This document shows positions 33,413 to 46,100 of a stretch of 64,000 nt of DNA, one piece after another. The notes under the pieces are model-generated. The model was not told the DNA's origin and ran no database searches. It saw only the letters and a program-made list of their open reading frames with translations. The DNA is from Sporodiniella umbellata (lineage: Eukaryota; Mucoromycota; Mucoromycetes; Mucorales; Rhizopodaceae): positions 1 through 64,000 of the forward strand of contig JAIXMR010000055.1 in the NCBI GenBank assembly GCA_025677835.1, given 5' to 3'. Positions within the stretch are counted from its first letter, which is position 1. Each line of letters starts with the position of its first letter. Made by a program: the position numbers and the translations under genes.

Positions 33413-36308
33413 TTATTGTCGCATATCGCGTAAATGAACGTCGGTCGGATTATTTAGATGATGTTGCGAGGTAGCATCGCTACTGATACTACCCTGACTT
33501 TGTCTTTCGTTAAACATATGAGAGAAGCCGTCGGGTTTGTGTTGAGGGACTTTTTCAGAAGAAGCAAAGAAAGGGTTTCCGGCCAGAGTGGAGGGCGTGG
33601 TGGCAGTGAGAGAGTCTTTGGTATCCGTGTTGGCGTTATCAAGCGAACGGAAGACTTCATCGTCCACGTAATAGGCCTTGAACAAGAGTTCTAATACCTG
33701 CATACGCTCTTCCACACGAGATACCCGTTGCGCCTCTGTTTCTTGACGGAGGTTTTCAAACTCGTTTGTGCTGAACCGATGGCTGACAGGATGCACCAGA
33801 GGAATGCCCGAGTCTGAGGTCTTGAATTTACTCTGGAGTCCAGAGAGCAAGGATTGCTTACGGCTGCCGGTAGACCAGCGATGGACGACACCCCAAGGTG
33901 AGCGTGGACGGAAACCAAACAGCCAGGCCTGGACGGCGATCAACATGCCAAAGATACCGCCGACAAAACCAAGCGCGTTGACAAGCGTGTACATCTTGAC
34001 TTCGCGATCCATCAGATGGCCCCAGGTATGAGGGTAGATGGCAATCACCCCCAGATCACCATGCGTTTGGGTGTAGTTGGGATTGGGGGCTTCCGAGCGA
34101 AAGTAAGTTTCGATCTGAGGGGTAGAATTGGTGATGGGCAGAAAACCAACATAGTTCCAGCCGACGGGTTGTAAAAAGCGATGATCGACCACGTCGTAAC
34201 TCAGGGCAGAATAGGTGGAGGGCGCGATCGTAAAGACGTTCTCGGACTGCAGATCGTTACGCTCAGCATTTTGCCAGTTGAGTACATCCGCCTCAGACAT
34301 ATAGACAGGAATGTTATCGTTCGTATTGTAGACCTTGGCGTTGGGATCCATGTTTTTGGGAAACACCGAGAGATGGACTCGACCGTAGTTTGTGGCCGTG
34401 TCGCCAAACAGCGTAAAGAGCAGACGCGAGCCGTTGTTGGCGCCCGAGGTAGACGTCAGTTGGAAATCGTCTGGGGCCCGGAAAAGAAAACAGTGGACGG
34501 CGCCTAGGCTGTCTGAAAACGTGGGCTGGAAGACGCTCATGTCCAACGGTTGAACATAACGCGTGCAGCTATAGCCGTTGTCCGTCATACAAGCCACCCC
34601 GGGGGAGCCATCGTCACCGTTGACCATCATGGCGCTCTTGTCTGGGAAACCGTCGTAACAGAAACGAACGTCGGGCACATTCACAGAGGCGGAAGGGGAC
34701 TGGATGCGTTGGGTCACATTGGGACTATCGACGGCCTGACGAATCACAAAATAGAGAAACATCACAAAGATAAACAGAAAGAATACTTGGGAAATAAGTC
34801 GAGACGTCTCAGCCCAGATAGGCTCTCCTGTACGTGGCTTCCAGATATCGTGATGGATGCGTGCCACAAACCAGCGAAAGTAACGCTGGAACTTCCAGAG
34901 CAAGAACAGGACAATCGCCAGCAAAACAACCGCAGCCACCGTCACACCGGCAATCACGCCCTTTGAAATCGAGCTGCTGTTGTTACTGGAAGCGCCAAAG
35001 GATTGTAACCAGGCATGGGTCGAAAGATCAAACACGTTCACGTCGTTATAGTAGTTATTCAATGCCCCGCCTAGTAGGGAGGTTAGTTTGGCAAAGAAAC
35101 AAGAGTATCGCAAGCCTACCAAAAGCGATGGTCAGATAGTTATCGTCAAAAATACCCGCCACAGCAAATGCACGACGTGAGGGAGGAATGCCGTTCACCA
35201 CAGGTATAGTCCAAGTCCAACTCTTGGTGTCCAAAATGGCAACCGCACTCAAGTATTGTCTTTTTCTTTCAACAGCTCGATTGTTACCTAAAATAGAAAG
35301 ACGGAGGATGTATGAGAAATCATGTTCAATCTATGGATGTGTGATGCTTACCACCAAAGATAATGATTTGATCTTTTGAGTCTACAAAAAAAAAAAAAGG
35401 GAGTTTCAATCACTGTGGCACAAGAAATAAATGAGAATAAAAAACGAGACTTACTGACAACAGCCGAAAGATCAGAGGAAGGGGAAGGGTAAAGGCCGTT
35501 TTGACCATTCAAGTTTTGGTTACGCCATTCGCCTTTCTTGATATCGTAAACCATCACTGACTTCATGGAAGCCAATCCACCTGCATTGACTCCACCCACA
35601 ATCACAAGTTCGCCAGAGCTAAATAAATGAAATGTTTCACAAGCATCAATAAAAAGATGTACGACCTCTTTTTTTTTTTTTTTTTTTTATATACCTTGTT
35701 ACCGCCCCAGCGTGTCCATAACGAGCCTCTTGGGGAGAGGGTAAGGCGGTGGTGTGAAAGCTACTGTCCAATTTGTGCAATGTGCTGAAAACGGCAGATG
35801 TATTGTCTCCACCGAAAATGTACGTAGCTTGGGAAGCACTGTCGTAGTTTGCAGAGAAAGCCTCTCGGTTGTAAACAAAGTTGGCGTCGATCGTTTGGTT
35901 GGGTTGGGTATTGGAAGTCCAGGTTTGGCTTGCAAAGTTGAATGTGTTGATTTGAAGTGGGGCCACTTTGCCTACCGTAGCGGCGGACATACCACCCAAT
36001 AAAACGAGGTTTTGTTGATCGGCTGTAATATAAGCCTGACTCGAAGCAGTGCCTGGTATCGGGTTGGTCTGAGGTACGCTGGACCATGTAAAGCCGTCCG
36101 AGGTGCGTGTCAGTTTGTAAAGGTCGTTTGTATAATGCGAGGTTGCGTTTTCGCCACCAAAGATGTACAGTGTGTTGTTGGATCTTGCAGATGCCATCAT
36201 CCCCTTAAAAGGGAGGGAGTTGGCAAGGCTGGCTAAATAATAGTATGCATGAACACTATGGAACGTGTTCAATAAGCAGATGGCTAAGAAAAGTATCGAA
36301 CTTTTCAT
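33413..36308 (-). CDS. Secreted-type kelch protein with C-terminal membrane spans
   Basis: Five exons on the minus strand (36308-35695, 35618-35455, 35381-35352, 35287-35120, 35070-33413) give 877 aa. A signal peptide (residues 1-21, SILFLAICLLNTFHSVHA) precedes six kelch blades: LYIFGGENA, LVLLGGMS, TYIFGGDN, ELVIVGGVNAGG, IIIFGGNN, and a last strand joined to GALNNYYNDVNVFD. A membrane span follows (GVTVAAVVLLAIVLFLLW), then a second (FFLFIFVMFLYFVI), a 220-residue Cys-containing domain, and a third span (LGFVGGIFGMLIAVQAWLFGF). The tail is cytosolic and Ser/Thr-rich with a heptad-like stretch (RVEERMQVLELLF). Propellers of this kind outside a cell suggest sugar or protein binding, but no galactose-oxidase copper site is evident. 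Role unknown. Confidence 0.8.
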
Positions 36309-39300
36309 TGTTTTCTAAATAGTTGGTATCTCTTCTTTTGAAAGGTGGATGCTTTTGGTGGTGGTTTGCTGTTATATTTTTTGTTTTGTTTTTTTTTTTT
36401 TTAAAAAAGAAAAAAAAAAAGGAAAGGAAAGTGCACTTTTTTTTTAAAAAAAAAAAAAAAGGGAAAAGATAGAATGAGAAAAAAAAAAAAAAAAAAAAAA
36501 AGGAGAGGGATTATTAGTAGTAGACTTGAGAAAAAAAAAAAAAAAAAAAAAAAAAGAAAAGAAACAAAGAAAAAATAACAAAAAGTTAATAACTTTTATA
36601 GTTCAGGAGAAGGGGGGGGAGGGATAGCACCTAATTTATTTATAGTTGTGACTGAATCAATTAAAGAAAAGAGGGGTACGGCGGACTTTGAGATCAATTT
36701 TGGGAAAATGACATGCATAGTTTGCTTCAGGCTCTTTAGGATACAAGATACTGAAAGCTCTTTTTATACGCTAGCACTGTTCACGTGCAAGAGAAGCAAT
36801 ATAGAATTAATCTGTCAACAAAGCATCTCCTCGTCTTCTAAAACAAAGTGCAGTTCTGTAGGTCGCCTTCAGGGGCCCCCTTTCAGGCACAGAATGTGAC
36901 GCGTCCACCAGAGCCTGTTCTTAGTCGTACTAAATTAAGCTTCTCTATCGAGCTGTGTCTTAAAAAGCTGGCCCCAATAAGAGTATTCTATCTTTTGTCT
37001 TGGCCAAAATTAAAGCTGGCGCTAAAAAGTGAGCGTAGATCCAGATTTTGTTTGTCGGAGGTAAAAATCTGGCTGCGACTTTCTATTCGTTAAAGATCAA
37101 GATGCGATCAACCTACAGCGTCAACCGTCAAGAGAAAGCAAAAAGAAAATTAACAGTGAGAAGGGCCATTTTGAATGCCCGTAACCAATGTCACTTTCCA
37201 AAAAAAAAAAATAAATGACACTAAGCCAAAAGTGGTGGTTTCTTAGTGTCTATACCTTTTGTCCTTTTAGGGTAAACACAGTCATTGAAACCAAATTGAC
37301 GTAAAAGTGTCTTTGACTTAGAACTGCTTTCCTTCCATGGTTGCAACACTTTGGTAAAATAACACGGCCCAATACAGTACTGACCTTCTCCGTTCGGCCA
37401 ACTCTTTCGACCATCCAGAGCGGTGGACCCAAAAAAAAAAAAGGGGGGCTTGAACTGTACGTCTTAAAGTTCATTTTTTTGATTTCAAGAGAGAGTTACT
37501 CTCAAAAACTACCCCAAACCAAACAGAGAGAGAGTGAACTGCTGAAAACACTATCCGAGTCTTTCTTTCTCAAACTAACTTTACTGGCTGATCAGAGCCA
37601 GTATAGTTTACACATGTACTACTCTGGCCTCTGAATTTATCCACCATAACAACTTTGAGTCAAGAGTGTAATTAGTGGCTAGCCCGTTGACTGTTTTAGG
37701 ATATTAAACGTTATTTATCATAAGCTTCTATGGACGTGGATCGAATCCATCTAACTTGGTATAAGAAATGCGAGGTTTAAGTTTGACTACATCCAAGATC
37801 TTCACTGAGAAGCTGCAATTCATATCGATTCCGGTCTAGAAATATCTGGGTGTTGTTAAAGAGTTCAACTGGGTTTAGAAGAAAAAGATTTTGCTGAGGG
37901 TCCAACTTTGGGTAAATGTATTGAATCTGATCTAATACGGGGGGGGTACCAACGATTGAGTTGAATTCTATAATGTACCGTGAAAAACTAAGAAAAACTA
38001 TAGAAAAACACATCTTGAAGAATTGACACAAAGAGAAGGTCAACATATTACGCTTTTTGCTTGTTGCTTGAAAAATTCTACGTATTGCTTATCCGAGTTC
38101 CAATCGTTACATTTTGTTCTTTCATTTGTCTTGTTTTTCATTGGCTCCATCTTTTGGTATTCTACATTACTTGGAATATACGGCACACTCGTGAATCTTT
38201 GAAATGTAGAAACAACAAAAAGTGTTATTTCATGCACTTTGACACTTGCAGTCAAAAACAGCTTCAAGAGTGCATAAAATAGTATCTGACATGACCTTGG
38301 ACGCGAAATACTTTGCCTTTGGGCTGAATAGCCAACAGATGTTCAATCATGGGCAGATACCTTTTGTCAACTCAGATGAGTAACGCTTGCCAGTCCAGTG
38401 CTATTTGAAAACAATTAGGCTGTCTATGGCTCATTTCCCTTTTTTTTTTTTTTAAAAAAAAAAAAAAAATTCTGATTTTAAGATTATAAGGTGGAAACAA
38501 GGACAATAAAATAAATATGTCTGATCTGTTAACATTACGCACTGGGTTCCTTTTTTTTTTTTTTCTCAAATAGTAAAAACACGTTCAATGATCAATTAAC
38601 TTGTTTTATTGAAGACAAACTGTTGCTAGAAATAGAACACAGGTTTTAAATCTCTATGTTTTTTTTTTTCCTTTTTTAATCGCAGAAATATACGTGTAAC
38701 AGACAGTGAATCAAATTGCTCTGCAATTAAGTTCTAGACCTACAAACAATTTTGAAATTCAATGAAACTCCAAAAAAAAAAAAAATAAGATGAAATAAGA
38801 CAAAGTCAATAGGTTATGTATTGCTTGTCAATTTACTAAAATATGAATATTTGGGTTCTTTTTTTTTTTTTTTAAATATTTAGAAAATCAAAAAAAAAAA
38901 AAAAAATTCCCCGGCTTGCCACGTTGGGTAGGTAACAAAGTGCCAAGAGTAGATTTATGTTTCATTGTTCACAAACCAGCATCTGACTTTCTCACCTTTT
39001 GTTCTTTTTTATGGCTTGGAAGCCAAAGCTAAAAAGACCAGGAAAAGAAAAAAAGTATGCAAGGCATCTTATGTGTATCACACAATCATTACACAACTTA
39101 TATAAAGTGCTTCTTGTTTAAGCTCTACGGTCAATTCCTTCAACAAGTAAGAAATGCTAATAAACATCATATCTTTAGTGTCGCCAATTTGTATTTGATT
39201 GATATCCTATTTTGTCATAAAGTGAATAATAAAAGTAATACAGCCTGCTGTTTCGTGGGTTTTGTAACGTATTCAGTCAAAAGAACATGCAAAACCAATA

Positions 39301-40272
39301 GCTTTCGCCTTTGATTAAGAAAAAAAACAACAGAGCACTTCAGAATCGCTCAAATTCAAGCAAAATACTAAAAACACATAAACAGATTTCAAACAACATA
39401 TCAATCGTGTGCTTTCTTTTTTTTTTTATCAGTTCTAAACAAACCTTTTTCGTTTCTTTGTATTTGTTACTATACTGGTCAGAGTACTATTTTTCAAACG
39501 ATGGCAACACTGTGAGCCTTGGTTGCCCTTTTTTTTTTTTTTTTTTTTGGTTAGTTTCAAAAAAACAAAGCGATTTTGTTTAATAAAAAAAAAATCATTA
39601 GCTGAAAAAAAAAAAAAAAAGAATAATAGTATATCTTTCTTTATATAGCCAATATAATATAGTTCCTTATATTCCCCTTTCCTCTGTTCTCTCCTTTCTT
39701 ATATTACTAGCAAGCTGTTCTTGCACTAAAGCTTTTTGATACTGATTAGTGGGGAACTTGTCGGTATCCAAAACGTAGAAAAGACAATGGATTGATTACT
39801 ACTATTCTAAAAATAAATCCCATGGGGCACTTGAACGTAATTAGAATTACACTATGCCAATATGAGACTTGTCTAATAGCAAGCTCGGCTCTTTAAGGTA
39901 CCTTCTACTTGCTTTTTAGTCAGTTTGTTGCGATAAACGTATATTGACCAAAACCGCTTATAACATCATTTGAAACAGTAAAATTCAGAATTCATAAACA
40001 CATAGTCTTCTTCAAAAAGAAAAAGAAAAAATTGCCTTGTTGTTTCTTCAGTATAGTCGAATAACACTTTTAATTTATACGTATGAAAACGTTAGAGAAA
40101 AAAAAACTGTCCTATAAGAAAAAAACATTGACACTTTCAAAGTAAAAGGCAAGGATGCTACGTAAATGGTTTTCTCATCGCTGTTGTATTTACAACAGGC
40201 AGCCTTTCTTCATAAAATAAAACAGCGTCAAAGCCCTTTAATTGCTATTTGTCTATTTGCTGATTCGGTTCC

Positions 40273-40303
<31 letters not shown>

Positions 40304-40320
40304 CGGTTGAAGTCACCATT
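36309..40320. other. Gene-poor AT-rich region
   Basis: Four kilobases without a gene I can support. The first 300 bp are A/T-runs upstream of the kelch membrane gene. Open stretches with some protein character occur on the minus strand at 37777-38267 (for example TPPVLDQIQYIYPKLDP and FQRFTSVPYIPSN) and at 37250-37474 (frame overlapping with LAERRRSVLYWAVLFYQSV in another frame), and may be remnants of repetitive elements. T/A-runs at 38440-38470, 38861-38905, 39531-39548 and 40273-40294. No RNA gene recognised. Confidence 0.45.
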
Positions 40321-40819
40321 CTATTTGACCTGCGTTTTGGCAATAGACCCTATAGTGTATAGCTTTAGATGAATAGGTAGATACAAAACATAAAACACAC
40401 TACCAATCATTGCTCCCAAAATGATCATGACAGTAAGGGTAATAAGAATTTTCCATTTCAAATCTTTCCACCACATTCTTTTTCTTACTTGGTTAGCTCC
40501 CCGTCTAAAATTCCCTGCAGTGCCCTGTAAATCCTCTAAAAAATAAACGTTTTAGGTCCGCCGCGTTCAGGTCAAAGGGTATACCTGTTCTTCCTCTCAA
40601 ATCATCCAGTCTTTCCCCTCTTAGCATTACTTTCTCTATATTGCTCTGCATGATTCCTACCACCTCGTCTACTTGTTTCTGAACATGTACTGATCTATCT
40701 AGACTTTCGTCTTGAGTTTTTACGGTATATGGATTATTTGTAGCTAACCTATTTCCATCATTTTAAAAGAAAAAAAAAAAATCAGCTGGCAAAATTCTAC
40801 TATTGCTGTTCACCTACAT
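40321..40819 (-). CDS. Synaptobrevin-type v-SNARE (Snc1-like)
   Basis: Not visible as one open frame; three minus-strand exons give it: ...40818, 40748-40585 and 40535-40321, 126 aa from the Met at the first junction. The R-SNARE motif runs VQKQVDEVVGIMQSNIEKVM, then LRGERLDDLRGRTEDL with the zero-layer Arg, and FRRGANQVRKRMWWKDLKWK, which closely follows the yeast Snc1/Snc2 pattern. A single membrane anchor follows (ILITLTVMIILGAMIGSVFYVLYL) with an 18-residue lumenal tail, longer than usual. Snc proteins mediate fusion of secretory vesicles with the plasma membrane. The apparent start codon AT|G is cut by a 69-nt intron (40817-40749); an upstream in-frame extension without ATG (QEQLQQPGLFFD) leaves open that another exon lies further upstream. 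Confidence 0.82.
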
Positions 40820-41227
40820 GTCAAAAAATAAACCAGGTTGCTGCAGTTGTTCTTGTTTTTGTGTATAAAAAGAGAGAAGAAAAAAAAAGGAAAAGTTTAT
40901 TTCTTATTGTACTGTTGCTGTTTAAATACCGTGCAACGATATGTTCAAAATGCTTTGTTTACATGGCTATTTCAGTTGTCTGAAGTGTACAATAAATTCC
41001 TATCTCTGCATAAATTCTTGATTGTTCACTGTTTGTAGCACTTGGAAACATTTTTCTTTTTTCAAAACAAAAAAGGGCCATAAATAAAAATAAACCAAGT
41101 ATCGAAACATTGTTTGTTTCAAATTGATTAGATACTCTACTAAAACAGTTTTTAATGCACCCTTTTTTTTTTTTTGTTGTTGTTCGCAATATATAACTGT
41201 TTTTCACAGTAATGTAACTTTATTTTT

Positions 41228-41262
<35 letters not shown>

Positions 41263-41364
41263 ATATCAGATAAAAATACCATCGAAACTTCGAGTTGTCT
41301 GGTAGCTAAAGGTATGTGCTACATGTATTCTTATTGTTATTATTACTTCTTTTTTACGTATTGA
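40820..41364. other. Intergenic region
   Basis: Between the SNARE gene and the end of ELP4. Holds T-runs (41163-41175) and a long A-run (41233-41258). It may contain the 5' leader or a first exon of the SNARE gene. No gene recognised. Confidence 0.45.
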
Positions 41365-42761
41365 TTAAAAATCAAGGGGATCGGGTTTTCCGGGTGTTGA
41401 TCCACATCCTATGTTTTTAGGACCTCTTGAAGCCAATGATGAAGTAATGCTGTTCTTGGATGTTTCTTCCTCTTTTGTAGATGGCGCTTCCGTACGGCGC
41501 GTGACAACACCACCCTCAGGCGGTAGATGGAATGTTTCTATCGCAAATCGTTTACGGCGAAGTTTGAATCCCAAATCGTTGCTTCCTCCACCTGATAACA
41601 CGGAAAGTTTTGTACTGGGTGGTAAAAGTGAATTCAAGACTGGAAGTTTATGGACATGGAAAAACCCATGATAATTTTGAGTGTAAGCTGCCTCGTTGTG
41701 TACCGGATCACCTGCGAACGATTCGATTTCAATAACAGCATCAACCATATATTCGATTCTCTTGATCAAATGGGGTGCTTCATCATAGAGATGAGCCGGT
41801 ATAGTTATCATTGCCGTACCAAAGGAAAATCGAAGTAGTCCTCGAAGTGCATGAAAGAATTTGTATAGATCCTGTAATAAAAAGTTTAGAATCGAGCATT
41901 TCGTGCTTGTCAACCTACTTGAGGTGACTGAGACTGCCAGCTAGGAGAGCCAATGGAATGAATTGCTAATCTCAAAGCATTTCGAGGTGTTCCTGGCGCA
42001 ACAGGGATAGCTGAACTGAAGTTTCCTTCTAAAACCACTTTACGAATCTCATCTATGAGCGTTTTATAATCTTCATCACCTTGATAATCCCACTGTAAAA
42101 TATCCGTCTTTGCTTGATCTAAAGTTTCCTTTGTAATTCTTTTTGTCAGATCGAATTGACTGCAATAAGGTTTTGGTTCTTCTACGTTTTTGCTATCTTG
42201 CTTTTCAACCACATGTGCTACTGATCCAGGTGAAGCTTTTGATCAAAATTTGTGGGGGTTTTTTTTGTTTTTTTTTTTTTAAAAAAAAAGCAAATAAATA
42301 TTCCAATGTTATGTAGGATCGTATTCGTGCCTACCTGGTTTGGCCTTAACACCTCCTTCTAGTCGTTTTAAATGCGAATATCTCCAGGCAATTTTCATAC
42401 GGTCGCTTTCGCCTTCGGTTTGGGGACCTTTCATGCTGTCATCGTCGTCGTCTCTATCTGAACTAGACAGGCCCATCAAAGTTCTAAGCATCTCCTCAGG
42501 GTCTTCATCACGAGAAGATATCGCGCAATTATGACCGGAAGAAATCCCTTGGGCAATAAAGTATTTTAAAAGTAATTGGGCATAGGTTGTTGCACGATCT
42601 TCTTTAATCAACATTATTGTGCCCACTGGTTGACCGCCTCCGAGAATGTCGTCTAGAGAAGGAACGCCGGTTGATATCAAGAGTTGACCATTGTAGGCAC
42701 TTAAACGAGTCCCTGAAGGTAACTTTGGTTGCTGATCTGCGTTACGCTTTTTGAAGCTCAT
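41365..42761 (-). CDS. ELP4: Elongator complex subunit 4
   Basis: Three exons on the minus strand (42761-42335, 42235-41919, 41871-41365) give 416 aa. ELP4 forms, with ELP5 and ELP6, a RecA-like ring that binds tRNA and supports wobble-uridine modification by Elongator. The opening LSAYNGQLLISTGVPSLDDI followed by LGGGQPVGTIMLIKEDR matches the PAXNEB/ELP4 family; the next parts YAQLLLKYFIAQGISSGHN, MKIAWRYSHLKRLE and YCSQFDLTKRI are likewise typical. Then come LRFSFGTAMITIPAHLY, FAGDPVHNEAAYTQNYHGFF and FKLRRKRFAIETFHLPPEGG. An acidic Asp/Ser run near residue 105 is probably a loop. Both introns keep frame and restore family blocks. Confidence 0.93.
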
Positions 42762-43114
42762 GAGATTAACACACGTAGAAGAGGAAAAAGTTTGAACTAG
42801 TCAAGTACAGCCTAGAACAATGCTGTGACTTTTTAAAAGTCTGTAGATTTAAATCACAGTCCTTTTTCTCAGCAAACTTTGCAAACCATTTCAAAAGCCG
42901 TCATTTTACAGCATCAAATTGCGGGTTTAAAAAAGTTGAATTGAAAAAAAAAAAGTTGAAGTATGGGAAATAAAATTCTAAAAATCCAAAGCCATGCTAT
43001 TTCTTAGTTGATTATCAAAAAAAAAAAAAAAAAAAAAAGAGTCTTATTGTTTTATTTATTCGTTTAAATACATAATTTACACAAGTGAATCCGTTCTCAT
43101 TTTCGTAACAAGTT
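42762..43114. other. Intergenic region, ELP4 / CHD1
   Basis: About 350 bp, promoter of ELP4 and 3' end of CHD1. A-run at 43018-43038. No gene seen. Confidence 0.5.
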
Positions 43115-46100
43115 TCAATCGTTGGCATTTTTAGAGGCCAAGTCTTTTTCCACCTGTTTCAATTTTTCGTACAAGTTGGAAACATCTTTGGGGGTCACAG
43201 AGCCAGGGAAATGTTTGGCAGCATATTTCCAGAGCGAGGCAGAAAAGTTTTCATCATCACGGTACTTTGATGTTTGTCGATCGATATGCTTCCCAATAGC
43301 ACTAATACACTCACGAATCAATTTTGCTTTTTGTGGACCTTCTTGCTGACGTGAATCGTATTTTAGTTTATGTAAATGACTTTCAACCGGAATCATGGCA
43401 CGATAAGCAGAAGGTTTAGTATTTTCTGGAGCGCCTGGTGTATCTCTACCGTTTTTCGATGGCCATGATCTTTCCTTTTCATGTCGTTTTGGTAATCGAT
43501 CATTAGTGTCATCAGTACTTTTTCTTTTTGTTTCTTTGTGTCTATTATCGTCCTCATAGCTCCCTGAGCCTCGTGGTATAGAGGATGAAGAGTGGGATGT
43601 ATGTGCTGAGGAGTTTGTTCGTTTAGATGAAGATTGCGATTTACTAGAATGGTCGTGTCTGGAGGAAGGCGCTCTCTTCGTTACCTTGGTTCCTGCTTTT
43701 TCTTTTCGTAGTTCATCTTCTTCAGCTAATATCTTCAGCATTTGATCAGCTCTTCGAACCAGATGGATTGCTTTTGGTGTGCGTTTATCGCTCTCGTCAT
43801 TTGTATTGATGAAAAATTTCTCACTTAAGCCAAGGGGAACGTCCGATTGCATTTGCTGCCATGAGCCAAAGCCATACTTGTACACACCTACAAGCAACAT
43901 GGCATCTTCCTTAGGGCCCCAATTACAAGACCAGCCTTGTACTCTTTTAGCAAACATAGGAACCCGGAATTTAGTCATATCTGTCATGGTTGAAAGTCTT
44001 CTAGATAGTATTTTCATGTCATGATGCCTTTGAAGCACTTGGCCAGCATTTACACTTTGAATGTCTTTCCAAGTGAAAAGGATAGCCTTCTGTTTTGTAT
44101 GGCGAAGTTCCTTTAACAATTCGCTATAAGGCAACGCGCCATTTTGAGACATTTTTTTAGATTCCAAAATCTGCTCACGAACTTTGGATTTACATTCGGA
44201 TACAAGGTCTAGATACAGGTCTATCACTGACTCTTTGCTCTTAACAGCCAAATCAAAGTCTGAAATAATGTCCTCGTAGCGGGACTCTATATCGCCATAT
44301 TTCAGTACTGCACGAACTACTGCACGCCGATCGCGCTCTGTAATATCAACAGTCTGTCTTCGCTTGTTACTTGAAGAAGACCCAGCTACCCTTTTGCGCT
44401 TCTTTGCTTCTCTAGTCTTTTCAGTTCCTTCCTCGTCTATGTTGTCATCTACTTGGTTTTCGTTATAAACAACGCGGCCTTTCTTAGCTGCGCGGCTATA
44501 CATGGCTTCCGCTTCTTGTTTGCTTTCTTCGTCTTTGATCTTTTGTACTTCTGATTGAGGTATAATGTCTTCCCATGTCAGATCGTCAGCTGTACCGCCG
44601 TAGTCAGTAATTTTGAACTGGGCAAGAAAATCCTCGGAACCCAAAGCAGTAGAGCTATCGTTTTCGTTTACAGTCTCAGTCTGCTCTGCACGTGCAAGAA
44701 TGTCGTCCAAATCCATATCATTAAGTTGTTCGTTCTGCTCATTGGATTGAAACATATTTTTAGCACCAAACTTCAATATAGCAGAGAGCTCTTGACTTTG
44801 GAAAGGCAGTTCCCGGTTCTTTCCAGAAGCCGTTTTCAGTGAGTGTTCAGCCAACAAAGAGTAACCGGAGGTATCCATTTGTTTAATAATACAATACTCG
44901 AGAACCATTTTTCTTTTGGCCCTTTCGATTATGTCTTCTTCCATTGTTCCTTTGGATACAAAGCGGTATACATTTACAGATTTTGTCTGGCCAATACGAT
45001 GAGCACGGGACATAGCTTGGAGATCGTTTTGAGGATTCCAATCAGAATCAAATATAATAACCGTATCAGCCGTAACTAAATTAATACCCATTCCACCTGC
45101 ACGGGTTGAAAGCAAAAATACAAAATCTGGGCTGTCTGGTGCATTAAAGTGTTCAATTGCCTTGTTTCGATCTTCAGGTTTGGTGGAGCCATCTAGTCGT
45201 TGGAAAGGATGACCCCTGAGAGTCATATAGTCAGATAAAATATCAAGGAGCATTACCATTTGTGAGAAGATAAGTACTCGGTGGCCATCTGATTTCATTC
45301 TAGTAAGTAGCTTATCTAACAGAACCATTTTCCCACTGTTTTCAACTAGTCCCTTGAGTTGCTCCATTCGATCTGTTACAGGCTTTTCTGCGTCAGGAAA
45401 AAGAAAGGGGTGATTGCTGGCTTTTTTAAGTTCTACTGCAATATTGAGCCATTGCTTCTTGTTTTCACTACTATTTGCAAGCAGATCAAAGTTTCTTGTC
45501 AAAATATTTTTATAGTAAGATTTTTGGAGTTCACTTAGTTGAACACGCAAAATACGTTCAGTCTTATTTGGCAGGGATTTTTCGACATCTTTTTTCAAAC
45601 GACGCAACATAATGGATTTAAGACGTTCGTGAAGTGCTTTAATTTTCTCCTCTTGATTTGCGTCTTCTACATCAATATCAAAGCTATATTGACTGAGATC
45701 CATACTAGGCATCAAGAAACGAACTAGGGCCAGAAGTTCCTTTATACTGTTTTGTAATGGTGTGCCTGTAATCAGAAGACGGTTTGCAGTGGAAAAGGCA
45801 GTAAGGGCTTCGTATAATTGTGAATCAGAGTTTTTGAGGCGATGTGCTTCATCTACAGCAAGATATTGCCATCGAATGCTTCCAAGTGAGTCTTTATCCT
45901 TCAAAACAATCTCATAAGTAGTAATGAGAATATTGAACTTGATCTTGTTGGTGCCAGAAATATAGAATTCGGTATCTTGGATAGCTTCCCGAGCTTTTCG
46001 ATTGCCTAGATAACAAATCACATTCATCTGAGGTGCCCATTGCTTAAACTCATTCATCCAATTGTCTGACGTAGAGAGAGGAACAACAACTAGAAAAGGC

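Noticed and set aside
37730..37760. A tRNA-like B-box (GTGGATCGAATCCAT)
   Set aside because: The T-loop would be only 5 nt with no matching A-box, anticodon arm or acceptor stem.
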